From the NCBI GenBank assembly GCA_029256665.1, contig JAQSXN010000039.1, forward strand, positions 1 through 12,389: a stretch of 12,389 nucleotides of DNA, written 5' to 3'. Source of the DNA: Paenibacillus sp. GTDB taxonomy: Bacteria; Bacillota; Bacilli; Paenibacillales; Paenibacillaceae. Within the stretch, counting starts at the first letter, position 1, and each line of letters begins with the position of its first letter. The notes under the pieces are model-generated. The model saw nothing but the letters and a program-made list of their open reading frames with translations. It was not told the DNA's origin and did not search any database. The position numbers and the translations under genes were made by a program. Positions 1-6,455 of the stretch are shown here, piece by piece.

Positions 1-419
1 ATAAGATGGCGGAACGTATCGTCGAGCTCAGACCCGACGGCATCCGACATTTCCTGGGAAATTATGATGATATGCTGGAGAAGAAACTAGAGATCGAAGA
101 AGCTCGGCAGGAGGCGCTTGCGGCCCAAGCGGCAGCCGCATCGCGGAAGCCGGGAGCGGCTGCCGAAGCATCTGCGGCTAGCAACTCTTACGAGGCCGAG
201 AAACAAGCGAAGCGCGAAGAGCGCAACAAGCAGCGCAAGCTGGAAACGTTGGAAGCGCAAATAGCCGAACTGGAAGGTCAAATCTCCGCTCTCGAGGAGC
301 AATTGACCGACCCGGCTATTTTCAACGATTACGTGCGCATCCAGGAGATACAGTCCGAAATCGACGAGCGCAAGCAATCATTGACCGAGACGTACGAGCA
401 GTGGGAAGCGCTGATGTAA
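1..419 (+). CDS. ABC-F family ATPase, C-terminal fragment (YdiF-like), 5' end outside window
   Basis: This is the 3' end of a larger gene. The reading frame is open from base 3, and the visible start (AAG ATG GCG GAA CGT) reads K-M-A-E-R-I-V-E-L, the usual ABC-F sequence just after the second ATPase domain's H-loop ('NKMADRVLEL' type). The next residues (RHFLGNYDDMLEKK) are the conserved G-N-Y-x-x-[YM] segment that closes the second nucleotide-binding domain. After an Ala-rich linker the last ~70 residues are Lys/Glu-rich with heptad-like spacing (EERNKQRKLETLEAQIAELE), fitting the coiled-coil C-terminal domain of YdiF/Uup-type proteins. ABC-F proteins are soluble, have no membrane domain and act on ribosomes; this subgroup's exact job is poorly defined. 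In B. subtilis ydiF faces tsaD convergently; the same orientation is kept here with inserted genes between. The catalytic motifs lie outside the window. Confidence 0.9.
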   Translation, partial: KMAERIVELRPDGIRHFLGNYDDMLEKKLEIEEARQEALAAQAAAASRKPGAAAEASAASNSYEAEKQAKREERNKQRKLETLEAQIAELEGQISALEEQLTDPAIFNDYVRIQEIQSEIDERKQSLTETYEQWEALM

Positions 420-450
420 TTTTTGACGCGATGACGATACTTTTAAGCGG

Positions 451-486
451 ACAGGCAGCTCAAGTTGGGTTGTCTGTTTTTCTTTT
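451..486 (+). terminator. Rho-independent terminator of the ABC-F gene
   Basis: An 11-bp stem (451-461 with 467-477, including three G-U pairs) with loop AAGTT is followed by TTTTTCTTTT. It lies 31 bases after the ABC-F stop codon. On the minus strand the hairpin is not followed by a T-run, so it is not an obvious terminator for comA, which converges from the other side. Confidence 0.85.
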
Positions 487-631
487 GTCGCAATAAAGCG
501 GCGCCGGTGAAAAAGCCAGGTAACGGTTTACGTTTGTCGAGCTTGCCGAATTGACGCATATAGCGACAAAGGAGCATTCCCGTAATCGTGCACTGTCCAC
601 GACTTTGAGACTGCCCCTCCATATATGCCCG

Positions 632-1288
632 TTAGTAAGTTTCCATACTGATAAGTCCTAAGCGCTTCGCTTCCCGGATCGCTTCCGAACGCGACCTGAC
701 ATTCAGCTTCTCGAAAATTCGAGTCAGCTGATATTCCACGTTGCGCTGGCTGACGTGCAAGCTGACCGCAAGCTCCTTGTTGCTTACTCCCGCCGCCACC
801 TCCGACAGAATCGCCATCTCTTTCTCGTTGATCGATACGTCCTCGATCGACAGCTCGGAGCGCGACACCGTCACCTCGTTCCGCCTAAGCTGCTTTAGCA
901 GCGTAATCGGAATGACGGCTTCGCCGCGCAGCGCGCAGCGAATGGAGTGATTCAGCTGCTCGCGCGACGCGGTCTTGGATATAAAGCCGGATACGCCCGA
1001 CTCGATCAGCAGATTAAAATGCGAGCCGATCTCGTAGCCGGAATAAATAATGATTTTGCGCTCCGGATCCAGTTGCAGCAATCGCTTCGTCAGCTCCAGA
1101 CCGCTGATGCCGGGCATGTTAAGGTCGCATAGGATCAAATCAAAAGGCTCCTTGCCCATCTGGACCTTATTCATCGCTTCCAATGCGGAATGGGCGACGG
1201 TCACCTTCATCTCGTTGTCTTGTTCGATCATCGTCTTGGTGCCTTCCCCTACGGAAGGATGATCGTCAACTAATAAGATATGAATCAC
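632..1288 (-). CDS. comA: ComA-like response regulator of the ComX quorum-sensing system (NarL/LuxR family)
   Basis: A 218-residue response regulator, close to B. subtilis ComA (214). The receiver domain (about 1-120) has the acidic pair D8-D9, phospho-acceptor D55 in DLILCDLNMPG, and the conserved K105 in FISKT. The VDDHPSVGEGTKT start resembles ComA's DDHPAVMEGTKT. A LuxR-type helix-turn-helix covers about 150-215 (KELAVSLHVSQRNVEYQLTRIFEKLNVRSR). The known role of ComA is to activate competence and surfactin-type genes after phosphorylation by ComP; targets in this organism cannot be read from the window. The start is GTG at 1286-1288, preceded by an AGGGGGA ribosome binding site, so the gene overlaps the end of comP by 23 bases and is probably translationally coupled. 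No convincing terminator follows the stop. The comQ-comX-comP context makes the ComA assignment firm. Confidence 0.95.
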   Translation of the reverse strand: MIHILLVDDHPSVGEGTKTMIEQDNEMKVTVAHSALEAMNKVQMGKEPFDLILCDLNMPGISGLELTKRLLQLDPERKIIIYSGYEIGSHFNLLIESGVSGFISKTASREQLNHSIRCALRGEAVIPITLLKQLRRNEVTVSRSELSIEDVSINEKEMAILSEVAAGVSNKELAVSLHVSQRNVEYQLTRIFEKLNVRSRSEAIREAKRLGLISMETY

Positions 1289-3662
1289 CCGCTATCCCCC
1301 TATCGCTTCTTATTCCGTCCGTCATTATCGGCATTATAATCGTGACTTCGAGGCCGTTGCCGCGTTCCGAAATAAACGATATCTCGCCTTCCAGACTTGC
1401 AACGCGCTCCTTGATGCCCGACAATCCCATATGCTCGAACGACTCGACCATATGATTGACGTCCATGCCTACGCCATCGTCCTTGTACCGGAAATAGATC
1501 ATGCCTTTGCGCAGCTCGAGTTCCAGCATGACGATTCTGGCGCTTGCATGCTTGTCAGCGTTGCGCAGCAACTCCTGCACGATCCGGTAGATCGCCGTAA
1601 TCTGCTCTTCGTTTAATTCATCCTTTATCGGCTTCGATCTGAATTTCACTTCGAAGTTGACCCGCATCTGCGTATGTTCGATAATCGACTCCACCGCTTC
1701 GATGACGCCCATTTCCTTGAGCAATGGCGGCCTAAGCTCGTTGCAGGTCTCTCTGATCTGATGAATGACGTCAAGCAAACCTTCCTTAATGGCTTCCAGT
1801 TCGCTGCCCAGCTTGTCCGAAATCGGGTGGTCCATAATTACGCTCTCCAGTCTGCGATACCAGAGCAGCTGATCTTGCAGCGCCGAATCGTGCAGATCGG
1901 CGGCAAGCTTGCGACGTTCGTTCTCCGATAGGAGGAACAGCATTCTGAGCACCCATGGGGACGGCGCGTGCTCCTTGCGCACCTCGGACTGCAGATCTTC
2001 GATTAGACCTTCGATCAGGTACAAGTTCTCGAATACGATGCTTGAATAATTGGCCATCGTCTTAAGCCAGCGAATTTCGTCGGAATTAAACCGCGTATGA
2101 TTGGTTTTCTGTCCAATCCACAGCACATGAAAACGCGATCTCTGCTTGCCGATGACGAGTCCGAGTCCAAACGGCAGGTCGATGAGATCACCCGGTTTAA
2201 ACGTATTGACGATGCCCAGCAGGAAGTCCGCCGTCACGAGCTCCTCTTGCTCGTCCTTCATCGGGAATACCGCATGCTCCGATTGATCGACGATCAAGAA
2301 CGTAATCCGTCCAACGGGGAGCAAATCGTTGATCTCGCTCTTCAGCACCGCTTCCAGATCGGCTTGCTTCATCACCTTGGCCACGTTGCGCGAGAATCGG
2401 TCGAGGCTGTCCTGATAGCTATACATCGCTTTAAATAATCTGGGCCGAAACCGTTGGTCGATCTGCTCCTTGGCATATAAGAACAAGGTCATCCCCACGT
2501 ATAGAACGACAAAAGCTCCAATAAACTCGGACCAGACGCCGCCATCCCGCTCCTGCATCGCGAGCGTAACCGCTCCCGCAAGCAACAGCGAAGGGATCAA
2601 GCACAACGACGTATAATACTTGAAGCGAGTTAATATGAAATCAATGTCGAACAGCTGATTAGAGGTAGACAAGTAGAAGTAGACCACCGGCAGAATGAAC
2701 AAGAACAATGCCGTGAACGCCGGGGGCAGCACTTGGTCGTTGCCGAACAGCTGCGGCAATAGATTTAACGTCGCGAACGGCGTAAACGCCACAAGATGGG
2801 CGGTCAGCGTAATGGTGAATAACGAATGCAGCTTCGTGAATCGATGTTTGATGTATTTGAGAATGAGCTTGTAGACGCACACCAGGTTGCCGATTAGGAC
2901 AAGCGCGCTGTACGCGCCTTTTATAACGTTGAACGTCCCGTTGCTTAGCAGATCCGTCCATATGTAGAGCAAGCTGCTAGCGCTGACCAGTCCAATGATC
3001 GCGAATAGCGCCGCCAATAGTCGATTGTTTATAAAGCTTGCGTCGAATCTGCGCAAGTACCTGTTCATGAAGCTCATGTACAACAGCGGAATAGCAGGCA
3101 GTACGACGTAGATGATCGACAGCCCGACGGGATCCCTCAGGATGGAGGCCGATGAGCTGTAGTAGCTGATTCCGATCGACGAGAAGAAGAGGATCAGCAG
3201 GATGGCGGCCGGATCATGACTGCGCTTTACGTAGAGGAAAATGGAAAAAGCGCAGAACACGAATAACGAGATGCCCGGCACGTACAGTTGAAGCAGCAGT
3301 TCTGTCGCGGTATGCTCCCCCGACCAGGCTTTGGCAAACGTAATCGATACCGTCGCGCCGTCTTGCCGTTTCACGAGGATGTTGTCGGCATCCTCAAGCG
3401 AATCGTATTTCGACAAGTTGGGAAACTGCGATGCGAGCTTGCCGTTGATTTCGACAATTTGATCTCCGATCTGCAGTCCGTTCATCTTGGCTTGTCCCCC
3501 GGGAGCCAAGGAAACGACAAAAAAACCGGCATTATTCTGTGGCGTGACGTAAGCCCCGATAAAAGGCACGCGAATAATGACGGCGGTCAAATATATGATG
3601 ATCGAAACAAGTAACAATAGGAAGAGGATTGCCGTTAGCCGTTTAATGGGAGTGGGTTTCAT
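1266..3662 (-). CDS. comP: ComP-like membrane sensor histidine kinase for the ComX pheromone
   Basis: A 798-residue kinase (B. subtilis ComP is 769). A first membrane helix (about 10-32) is followed by an extracytoplasmic PDZ-like segment (about 42-112, NNAGFFVVSLAPGGQAKMNGLQIGDQIVEING), which B. subtilis ComP also has. About eight hydrophobic segments follow up to ~395, then a GAF-like region (~415-550) and the HisKA_3 kinase core. The phospho-acceptor is H591 in DLHDSALQD. The TRETC/RPPLL helix is seen as IRETCNELRPPLL (636-648). ATP-binding boxes are N701 (QELLRNADKH), DDGVGMD (728-734) and GLSGIKERV (747-755). It should bind modified ComX at the membrane and phosphorylate ComA. ATG start at 3660-3662, with AGGAAGAGG five bases upstream; it begins 37 bases after comX. 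The last ~18 residues are a tail that reads through the start of comA. Confidence 0.95.
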   Translation of the reverse strand: MKPTPIKRLTAILFLLLLVSIIIYLTAVIIRVPFIGAYVTPQNNAGFFVVSLAPGGQAKMNGLQIGDQIVEINGKLASQFPNLSKYDSLEDADNILVKRQDGATVSITFAKAWSGEHTATELLLQLYVPGISLFVFCAFSIFLYVKRSHDPAAILLILFFSSIGISYYSSSASILRDPVGLSIIYVVLPAIPLLYMSFMNRYLRRFDASFINNRLLAALFAIIGLVSASSLLYIWTDLLSNGTFNVIKGAYSALVLIGNLVCVYKLILKYIKHRFTKLHSLFTITLTAHLVAFTPFATLNLLPQLFGNDQVLPPAFTALFLFILPVVYFYLSTSNQLFDIDFILTRFKYYTSLCLIPSLLLAGAVTLAMQERDGGVWSEFIGAFVVLYVGMTLFLYAKEQIDQRFRPRLFKAMYSYQDSLDRFSRNVAKVMKQADLEAVLKSEINDLLPVGRITFLIVDQSEHAVFPMKDEQEELVTADFLLGIVNTFKPGDLIDLPFGLGLVIGKQRSRFHVLWIGQKTNHTRFNSDEIRWLKTMANYSSIVFENLYLIEGLIEDLQSEVRKEHAPSPWVLRMLFLLSENERRKLAADLHDSALQDQLLWYRRLESVIMDHPISDKLGSELEAIKEGLLDVIHQIRETCNELRPPLLKEMGVIEAVESIIEHTQMRVNFEVKFRSKPIKDELNEEQITAIYRIVQELLRNADKHASARIVMLELELRKGMIYFRYKDDGVGMDVNHMVESFEHMGLSGIKERVASLEGEISFISERGNGLEVTIIMPIMTDGIRSDRGIAGDSYLIS

Positions 3663-3699
3663 GCAAGCCTCTTCCTTTCGATCTCTTCATGCGCAGAAT

Positions 3700-3870
3700 C
3701 TAGTTCCAGCCGTAGCCGAAGTACCGGTTCCCGTCTTTTTGTTCCTTCAATTCGCCAAGGAGTGCTTTCTGTTCTTCCATCGATACGCCAGCCAGACCTA
3801 CTTGTCCACCCATAACCAGCTTCATGTTTTCCGTGCTGCTTGCCAATTGACGAATCATTTCTTTCAACAT
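3700..3870 (-). CDS. comX: ComX-like pheromone precursor, 56 residues
   Basis: A 56-residue ORF sits exactly where comX belongs, between comQ and comP (B. subtilis ComX is 55 residues). It starts ATG (3868-3870) with GGAGG at 3879-3883, eight bases away, and ends TAG at 3700-3702. It begins MLKEMIRQLASS, has the ComX-like middle GLAGVSMEEQKALLGEL (a 'G..xxEExxxLL' pattern), and ends KEQKDGNRYFGYGWN. The only tryptophan is W55, next to last. In known ComX peptides ComQ attaches a farnesyl or geranyl group to a Trp near the C-terminus and the last 5-10 residues are released as the signal. By analogy the active peptide here would be the C-terminal part around R-Y-F-G-Y-G-W-N; the cleavage point and lipid are not readable from sequence. 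It has no signal peptide, as is normal for ComX. ComX is among the fastest-evolving bacterial signals, so weak overall similarity is expected. Confidence 0.93.
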   Translation of the reverse strand: MLKEMIRQLASSTENMKLVMGGQVGLAGVSMEEQKALLGELKEQKDGNRYFGYGWN

Positions 3871-3878
3871 TTTACATT

Positions 3879-3883
3879 CCTCC
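3879..3883 (-). promoter_or_regulatory. Ribosome binding site of comX
   Basis: GGAGG on the minus strand, eight bases before the ATG. It is one of the strongest such sites in the window and is a main reason to accept this short ORF as a real, well-translated gene. Confidence 0.85.
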
Positions 3884-3896
3884 GCTTCTCCTAGTT

Positions 3897-3920
3897 AATG
3901 TACTCGAAATCTAGTACATT
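3897..3920 (-). repeat. Perfect inverted repeat at the predicted comX transcription start
   Basis: AATGTACT (3897-3904) and AGTACATT (3913-3920) are perfect reverse complements separated by eight bases. The element covers the predicted +1 (about 3917) of the comX promoter and lies just upstream of the ribosome binding site. It could be a repressor or activator operator, or a small leader hairpin. It does not match the B. subtilis ComA box (TTGCGG-N4-CCGCAA). Confidence 0.7.
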
Positions 3921-3923
3921 ATT

Positions 3924-3951
3924 ACTATAACAAACTTAGGAATATAGGCAA
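3924..3951 (-). promoter_or_regulatory. Predicted sigma-A promoter for comX-comP-comA
   Basis: On the minus strand, TTGCCT (3946-3951) and TATAGT (3924-3929) are 16 bases apart and match the -35 and -10 consensus at 4/6 and 5/6. It lies in the 140-base gap between comQ and comX, which is longer than in B. subtilis where the two genes abut. It would let comX, comP and comA be expressed apart from comQ. Confidence 0.6.
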
Positions 3952-4010
3952 ACGCAAATCTGATTGGTATTTACCGAAACGCGTATTGCGTGGTATCGCC
4001 CCGAATGCCG

Positions 4011-5024
4011 TCAGCCCGTGACGAAATTCCGGTCCAAATCCCTGCCAGCTTGTGCCGACGCGTCCTGCGGGCTATCGTGCTTGCCCTCGAGAACGTCGAT
4101 CAGTCTCGTCTTCCACGCTTCATCGACGGCTGTCGACGCCAGTTGATCCAAGAAACGGTTGTAGTGCATCCGGCCCATTACCGTTCCGTACAACAGCGCT
4201 CCGGTGCGTTCGAGCGCATCGCGGAACAAGATTTGATTGCCAAGCACCGCCTCCGGCCCAAGGGCGCCTCCGTAATACTCGGCGATCCAAGCATCCTGTT
4301 CTCCGATGCTTTCTAGCATGTACAAGATGGGAAGGCTGACCTTGCGCTGCAGGAAATCGCTCTTTTCATCCCAGCGGACAAGGTCTCTAATATCGTTTTT
4401 CATCTGCGAGGACAGCCCCAATTCTTCGGCATACGAGGCCACTTCCTCATTCCAGCCTCGCCCGGCGGCGAGTACCCCGGCGTTGCAAGCCAGGACGAAC
4501 AAGGAGGCGGACTTGCGCCTCACCATCTCCAGATAGGTCTCTTCATCCGACGCCTCGCGCGCGATGTCCATCATTTGGCCATTTGCCGACAGCAATAGCT
4601 GTTCGTTCAGCTTGACCGCCATCGCTCCTCGCCGCGCCGAATCGGGCATGCTCTCCAGAAGCGCATGCTGCGCCAGCGTCAGCATAGATGTCGCGACGTG
4701 GATCGCCTCGGGCAGCGGCACCTCCATCCATGGTTTCGACGGAGCATCCTGATCCTCGAGATCGTCCAAAATATCCGAAGCCAGTATAAGCAATTCGATG
4801 CCGGCCGCCGCTCGTACGGGATCCCCTTTGACGCCTCCGTGCATGCGGTAATGGATATAGGTCAGCGGTCCGAATATCATGGGCTCGCCCTGCTTATCCT
4901 CCGCGAAGAGAAGAGCCAGCTCCTGAAGTCGCCGCGATTGAAATTCCGTGCGTATGACGGACTTCATGGCGAGCGCGATCCGTTCGTTCAGACCGCTCCC
5001 GCCCGGTAAGTGTTTCCCGTCCAA
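4011..5024 (-). CDS. comQ: ComQ-like isoprenyl transferase that modifies and processes ComX
   Basis: A trans-isoprenyl-diphosphate-synthase-fold protein, 337 residues from the chosen TTG start (B. subtilis ComQ is 299). The central block TYIHYRMHGG...AGIELLILASDILDDLEDQD...PWM lines up with B. subtilis ComQ's TILHYVVFGG...AGIEILILSSDIMDDLEDED...WM. It contains the first Asp-rich motif (D84, D87, D88). A second Asp-rich motif, NDIRD (210-214), is present; from memory the B. subtilis enzyme has lost it. ComQ uses farnesyl/geranyl diphosphate to modify ComX on Trp. Start choice: TTG at 5022-5024 has GGAGG (5032-5036) seven bases upstream. In-frame ATGs at 5042 and 5051 have no ribosome binding site and lie almost at the predicted transcription start. 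The C-terminal ~20 residues are polar and probably disordered. Confidence 0.93.
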   Translation of the reverse strand: MDGKHLPGGSGLNERIALAMKSVIRTEFQSRRLQELALLFAEDKQGEPMIFGPLTYIHYRMHGGVKGDPVRAAAGIELLILASDILDDLEDQDAPSKPWMEVPLPEAIHVATSMLTLAQHALLESMPDSARRGAMAVKLNEQLLLSANGQMMDIAREASDEETYLEMVRRKSASLFVLACNAGVLAAGRGWNEEVASYAEELGLSSQMKNDIRDLVRWDEKSDFLQRKVSLPILYMLESIGEQDAWIAEYYGGALGPEAVLGNQILFRDALERTGALLYGTVMGRMHYNRFLDQLASTAVDEAWKTRLIDVLEGKHDSPQDASAQAGRDLDRNFVTG

Positions 5025-5031
5025 TCTCTTG

Positions 5032-5036
5032 CCTCC
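5032..5036 (-). promoter_or_regulatory. Ribosome binding site that sets the TTG start of comQ
   Basis: GGAGG on the minus strand, seven bases before TTG (5022-5024). It lies inside the longer ORF that begins at ATG 5051, arguing for the shorter 337-residue product. Confidence 0.65.
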
Positions 5037-5060
5037 GTTCATTGCTACCATTCAGGTATT

Positions 5061-5066
5061 AGTATA
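5061..5066 (-). promoter_or_regulatory. Candidate -10 element of a comQ promoter
   Basis: TATACT (5/6 match to TATAAT) lies within the palindrome TAGTATACTA (5060-5069). No good -35 is seen 16-18 bases upstream, so the promoter may need an activator. Transcription would start near 5054, giving a leader of about 30 bases to the TTG start. No ComA box is visible upstream. Confidence 0.4.
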
Positions 5067-5223
5067 CTACGATTCCGCCGCCTAGGCATCGGTCTTTGTA
5101 TTCTTCTCATTTTCCCCCTCGCCTCTACGTGATAAGAGAAGTGCGATCATCTCCATCCTTATCTCTATCAGACTTTTGCGCTCGGTGGACAGATTTGGCA
5201 CTTGCTTGCCTTGCTCAATCGGA

Positions 5224-5967
5224 TTAAACTTCAACGCCCCCCTCGTAGCCGACGGCGTATTCCATATAGACGGCCTCCATCGTAAGTCCGCCGCGGGGTA
5301 GCTCCTCGATGAGCTGCATCGGACTGTCGCAAGCGACCAGCTGGCCGCCCCTCATGACGCCGACCCGATCGCAGCAATATTGAATTTCGGTCATGTCGTG
5401 CGAGATGATGACGATTGTTTTCCCTTGCAGCCTGAGTCCTGCAAGAATCGACCAGTACTCGCGTTTCGACTGGCTGTCCAACCCCGTTGTCGGTTCATCC
5501 AAGAATATAATCGAAGGATCGCTAATAATCGAAGCGGCGAGCATCGTCCGTTGCCGCAGCCCCGACGACAGCCGATTGACGATTTGCCCGGCGTAAGGCA
5601 TCAGCCCGAATTGTTTCAGGATAACGTTAATATCCACTTGGCGGCGATAGTAGTCTTGGAACATCTCCAGCGCTTCCCGTACCGTTTTTTTGTCCACGAG
5701 CGTCGTCGTCTGCATGAAAAAATTGATATGTTCCTTAAGCTTCTCCGCTTCGGTGGCGATATCGAAGCCAAGCACGCGAACGGAACCCTCGTCGGGCGCG
5801 CGTTGGCCGGAGAGGAGCTCTAGCAATGTCGTCTTGCCGGCCCCGCTCTTGCCGATTATGCCGAACAGCTCGCCCTGACTGACCTCGAAGGAGATTTGCT
5901 TGACTGCGTGAGTAGCGCCTAGATACTTGCTGACATGTTTCGCCTGGATGACGGCTCTCTGATCCAC
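5224..5967 (-). CDS. ABC transporter ATP-binding protein without an adjacent permease
   Basis: A 247-residue ATPase subunit with the full set of motifs: Walker A GKSGAGKTT (39-47), Q-loop Q86, signature LSSGLRQR (133-140), Walker B IIFLDEP (153-159, E158), D-loop GLD (162-164) and H-loop H190. The layout is that of ABC-2-type (DrrA/CcmA-like) exporter ATPases. The signature departs from LSGGQ: the second Gly is Ser and Gln is Leu. Start GTG at 5965-5967, with GGAGG (5976-5980) eight bases upstream. No membrane subunit is encoded nearby, so it either pairs with a permease elsewhere or has lost its partner. It lies 200 bases upstream of comQ in the same direction with no clear terminator between, so some read-through into the com genes is possible. 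A role in ComX export is not supported by the sequence. Confidence 0.85.
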   Translation of the reverse strand: MDQRAVIQAKHVSKYLGATHAVKQISFEVSQGELFGIIGKSGAGKTTLLELLSGQRAPDEGSVRVLGFDIATEAEKLKEHINFFMQTTTLVDKKTVREALEMFQDYYRRQVDINVILKQFGLMPYAGQIVNRLSSGLRQRTMLAASIISDPSIIFLDEPTTGLDSQSKREYWSILAGLRLQGKTIVIISHDMTEIQYCCDRVGVMRGGQLVACDSPMQLIEELPRGGLTMEAVYMEYAVGYEGGVEV

Positions 5968-6002
5968 TCGGGTTACCTCCGTTTGTAAGACTTAATAGAG
6001 GT

Positions 6003-6027
6003 TGTTCAAAAAGACCAATTTTGAACA
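6003..6027. repeat. Perfect 9-bp inverted repeat upstream of the ABC ATPase gene
   Basis: TGTTCAAAA (6003-6011) and TTTTGAACA (6019-6027) are perfect reverse complements with a 7-base spacer. It lies 35-60 bases before the GTG start, where an operator would be expected. No confident promoter was found for this gene, so its role (operator or leader hairpin) is open. Confidence 0.55.
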
Positions 6028-6090
6028 TCACTTTATTGTTAAGATAGCGCATTCAACGCGGTTTTTCACCGAAAAGTTGATTCGTAATTA

Positions 6091-6119
6091 GCGCAATCGC
6101 GGTTGCGCTTGCAGCAAGC
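6091..6119. repeat. Two overlapping palindromes in the leuA-ABC intergenic region
   Basis: GCGCAATCGCGGTTGCGC (6091-6108) is palindromic except for one T-G pair. It overlaps GCTTGCAGCAAGC (6107-6119), a perfect 6-bp inverted repeat around one base. These are compact protein-binding-type palindromes rather than terminators (no T-run on either side). Half-sites such as TTGCG resemble pieces of a ComA box, but the spacing does not fit. Confidence 0.5.
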
Positions 6120-6149
6120 CGCATGTAAGCATTTGCGTTACTCACAGCT

Positions 6150-6417
6150 TTATCCACAACCCTGAATAAATTGTTAGTGAATTCAGTCGACATTTTTCGC
6201 GGAATCCTCCGCATTTCCTATGCCTTTAGCTATATACAGCTAATTTCGACAAGATAAAAGGTTAATCTGTCCACGTTATTCACATTATCCACAACCTGAT
6301 TGTGAAAAAGTTACCCCCATTTCCATCACAACAATAAAAAGGCGTAAACCTAAGGTTTACGCCTTCTTTACATCTTTATCCACATAATTCAGCCACTTGT
6401 GGATAACTTTGTGCACA
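6150..6417. promoter_or_regulatory. DnaA-box cluster (five perfect TTATNCACA sites)
   Basis: Perfect matches to TTATNCACA lie at 6150-6158 (+), 6276-6284 (+), 6285-6293 (+, directly abutting the previous one), 6376-6384 (+) and 6398-6406 (-). One-mismatch sites are at 6301-6309 (-) and 6409-6417 (+). Such density is far above chance for a 9-mer in 270 bases. The replication genes dnaA/dnaN are absent, so this is not a standard oriC. B. subtilis carries DnaA-box clusters outside oriC that bind DnaA and restrain initiation; from memory one is next to gcp (tsaD). Here tsaD is about 2.5 kb away. Confidence 0.8.
6331..6365 (-). terminator. Rho-independent terminator of leuA
   Basis: A perfect 12-bp stem (AAGGCGTAAACC, 6339-6350, with 6354-6365) with a 3-base loop is followed on the minus strand by TTTTTATTGTT. 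It lies about 90 bases after the leuA stop codon and sits in the middle of the DnaA-box cluster. Confidence 0.9.
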
Positions 6418-6455
6418 TCTCTCCGAAAATGATCAGGATACGCCGCTTCAACGAC

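Noticed and set aside
431..496. 21-codon ORF after the ABC-F gene (MTILLSGQ...)
   Set aside because: It overlaps the terminator stem-loop and has no ribosome binding site.
500..631. Terminator downstream of comA
   Set aside because: A distant repeat (TTTGTCG...CGACAAA) exists but its loop is long and no T-run follows on the minus strand.
3871..5223. ComA boxes (TTGCGG-N4-CCGCAA) upstream of comQ or comX
   Set aside because: No site with the right half-sites and spacing was found by eye, so no ComA autoregulation is claimed.
5380..5823. Plus-strand ORF of 147 residues inside the ABC ATPase gene
   Set aside because: Antisense shadow; its His/Arg/Pro-rich composition is typical of reverse-complement frames.
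5224..5967. ABC ATPase as the ComX exporter
   Set aside because: Known ComX maturation does not need a dedicated ABC exporter, there is no permease here, and adjacency alone is weak evidence.
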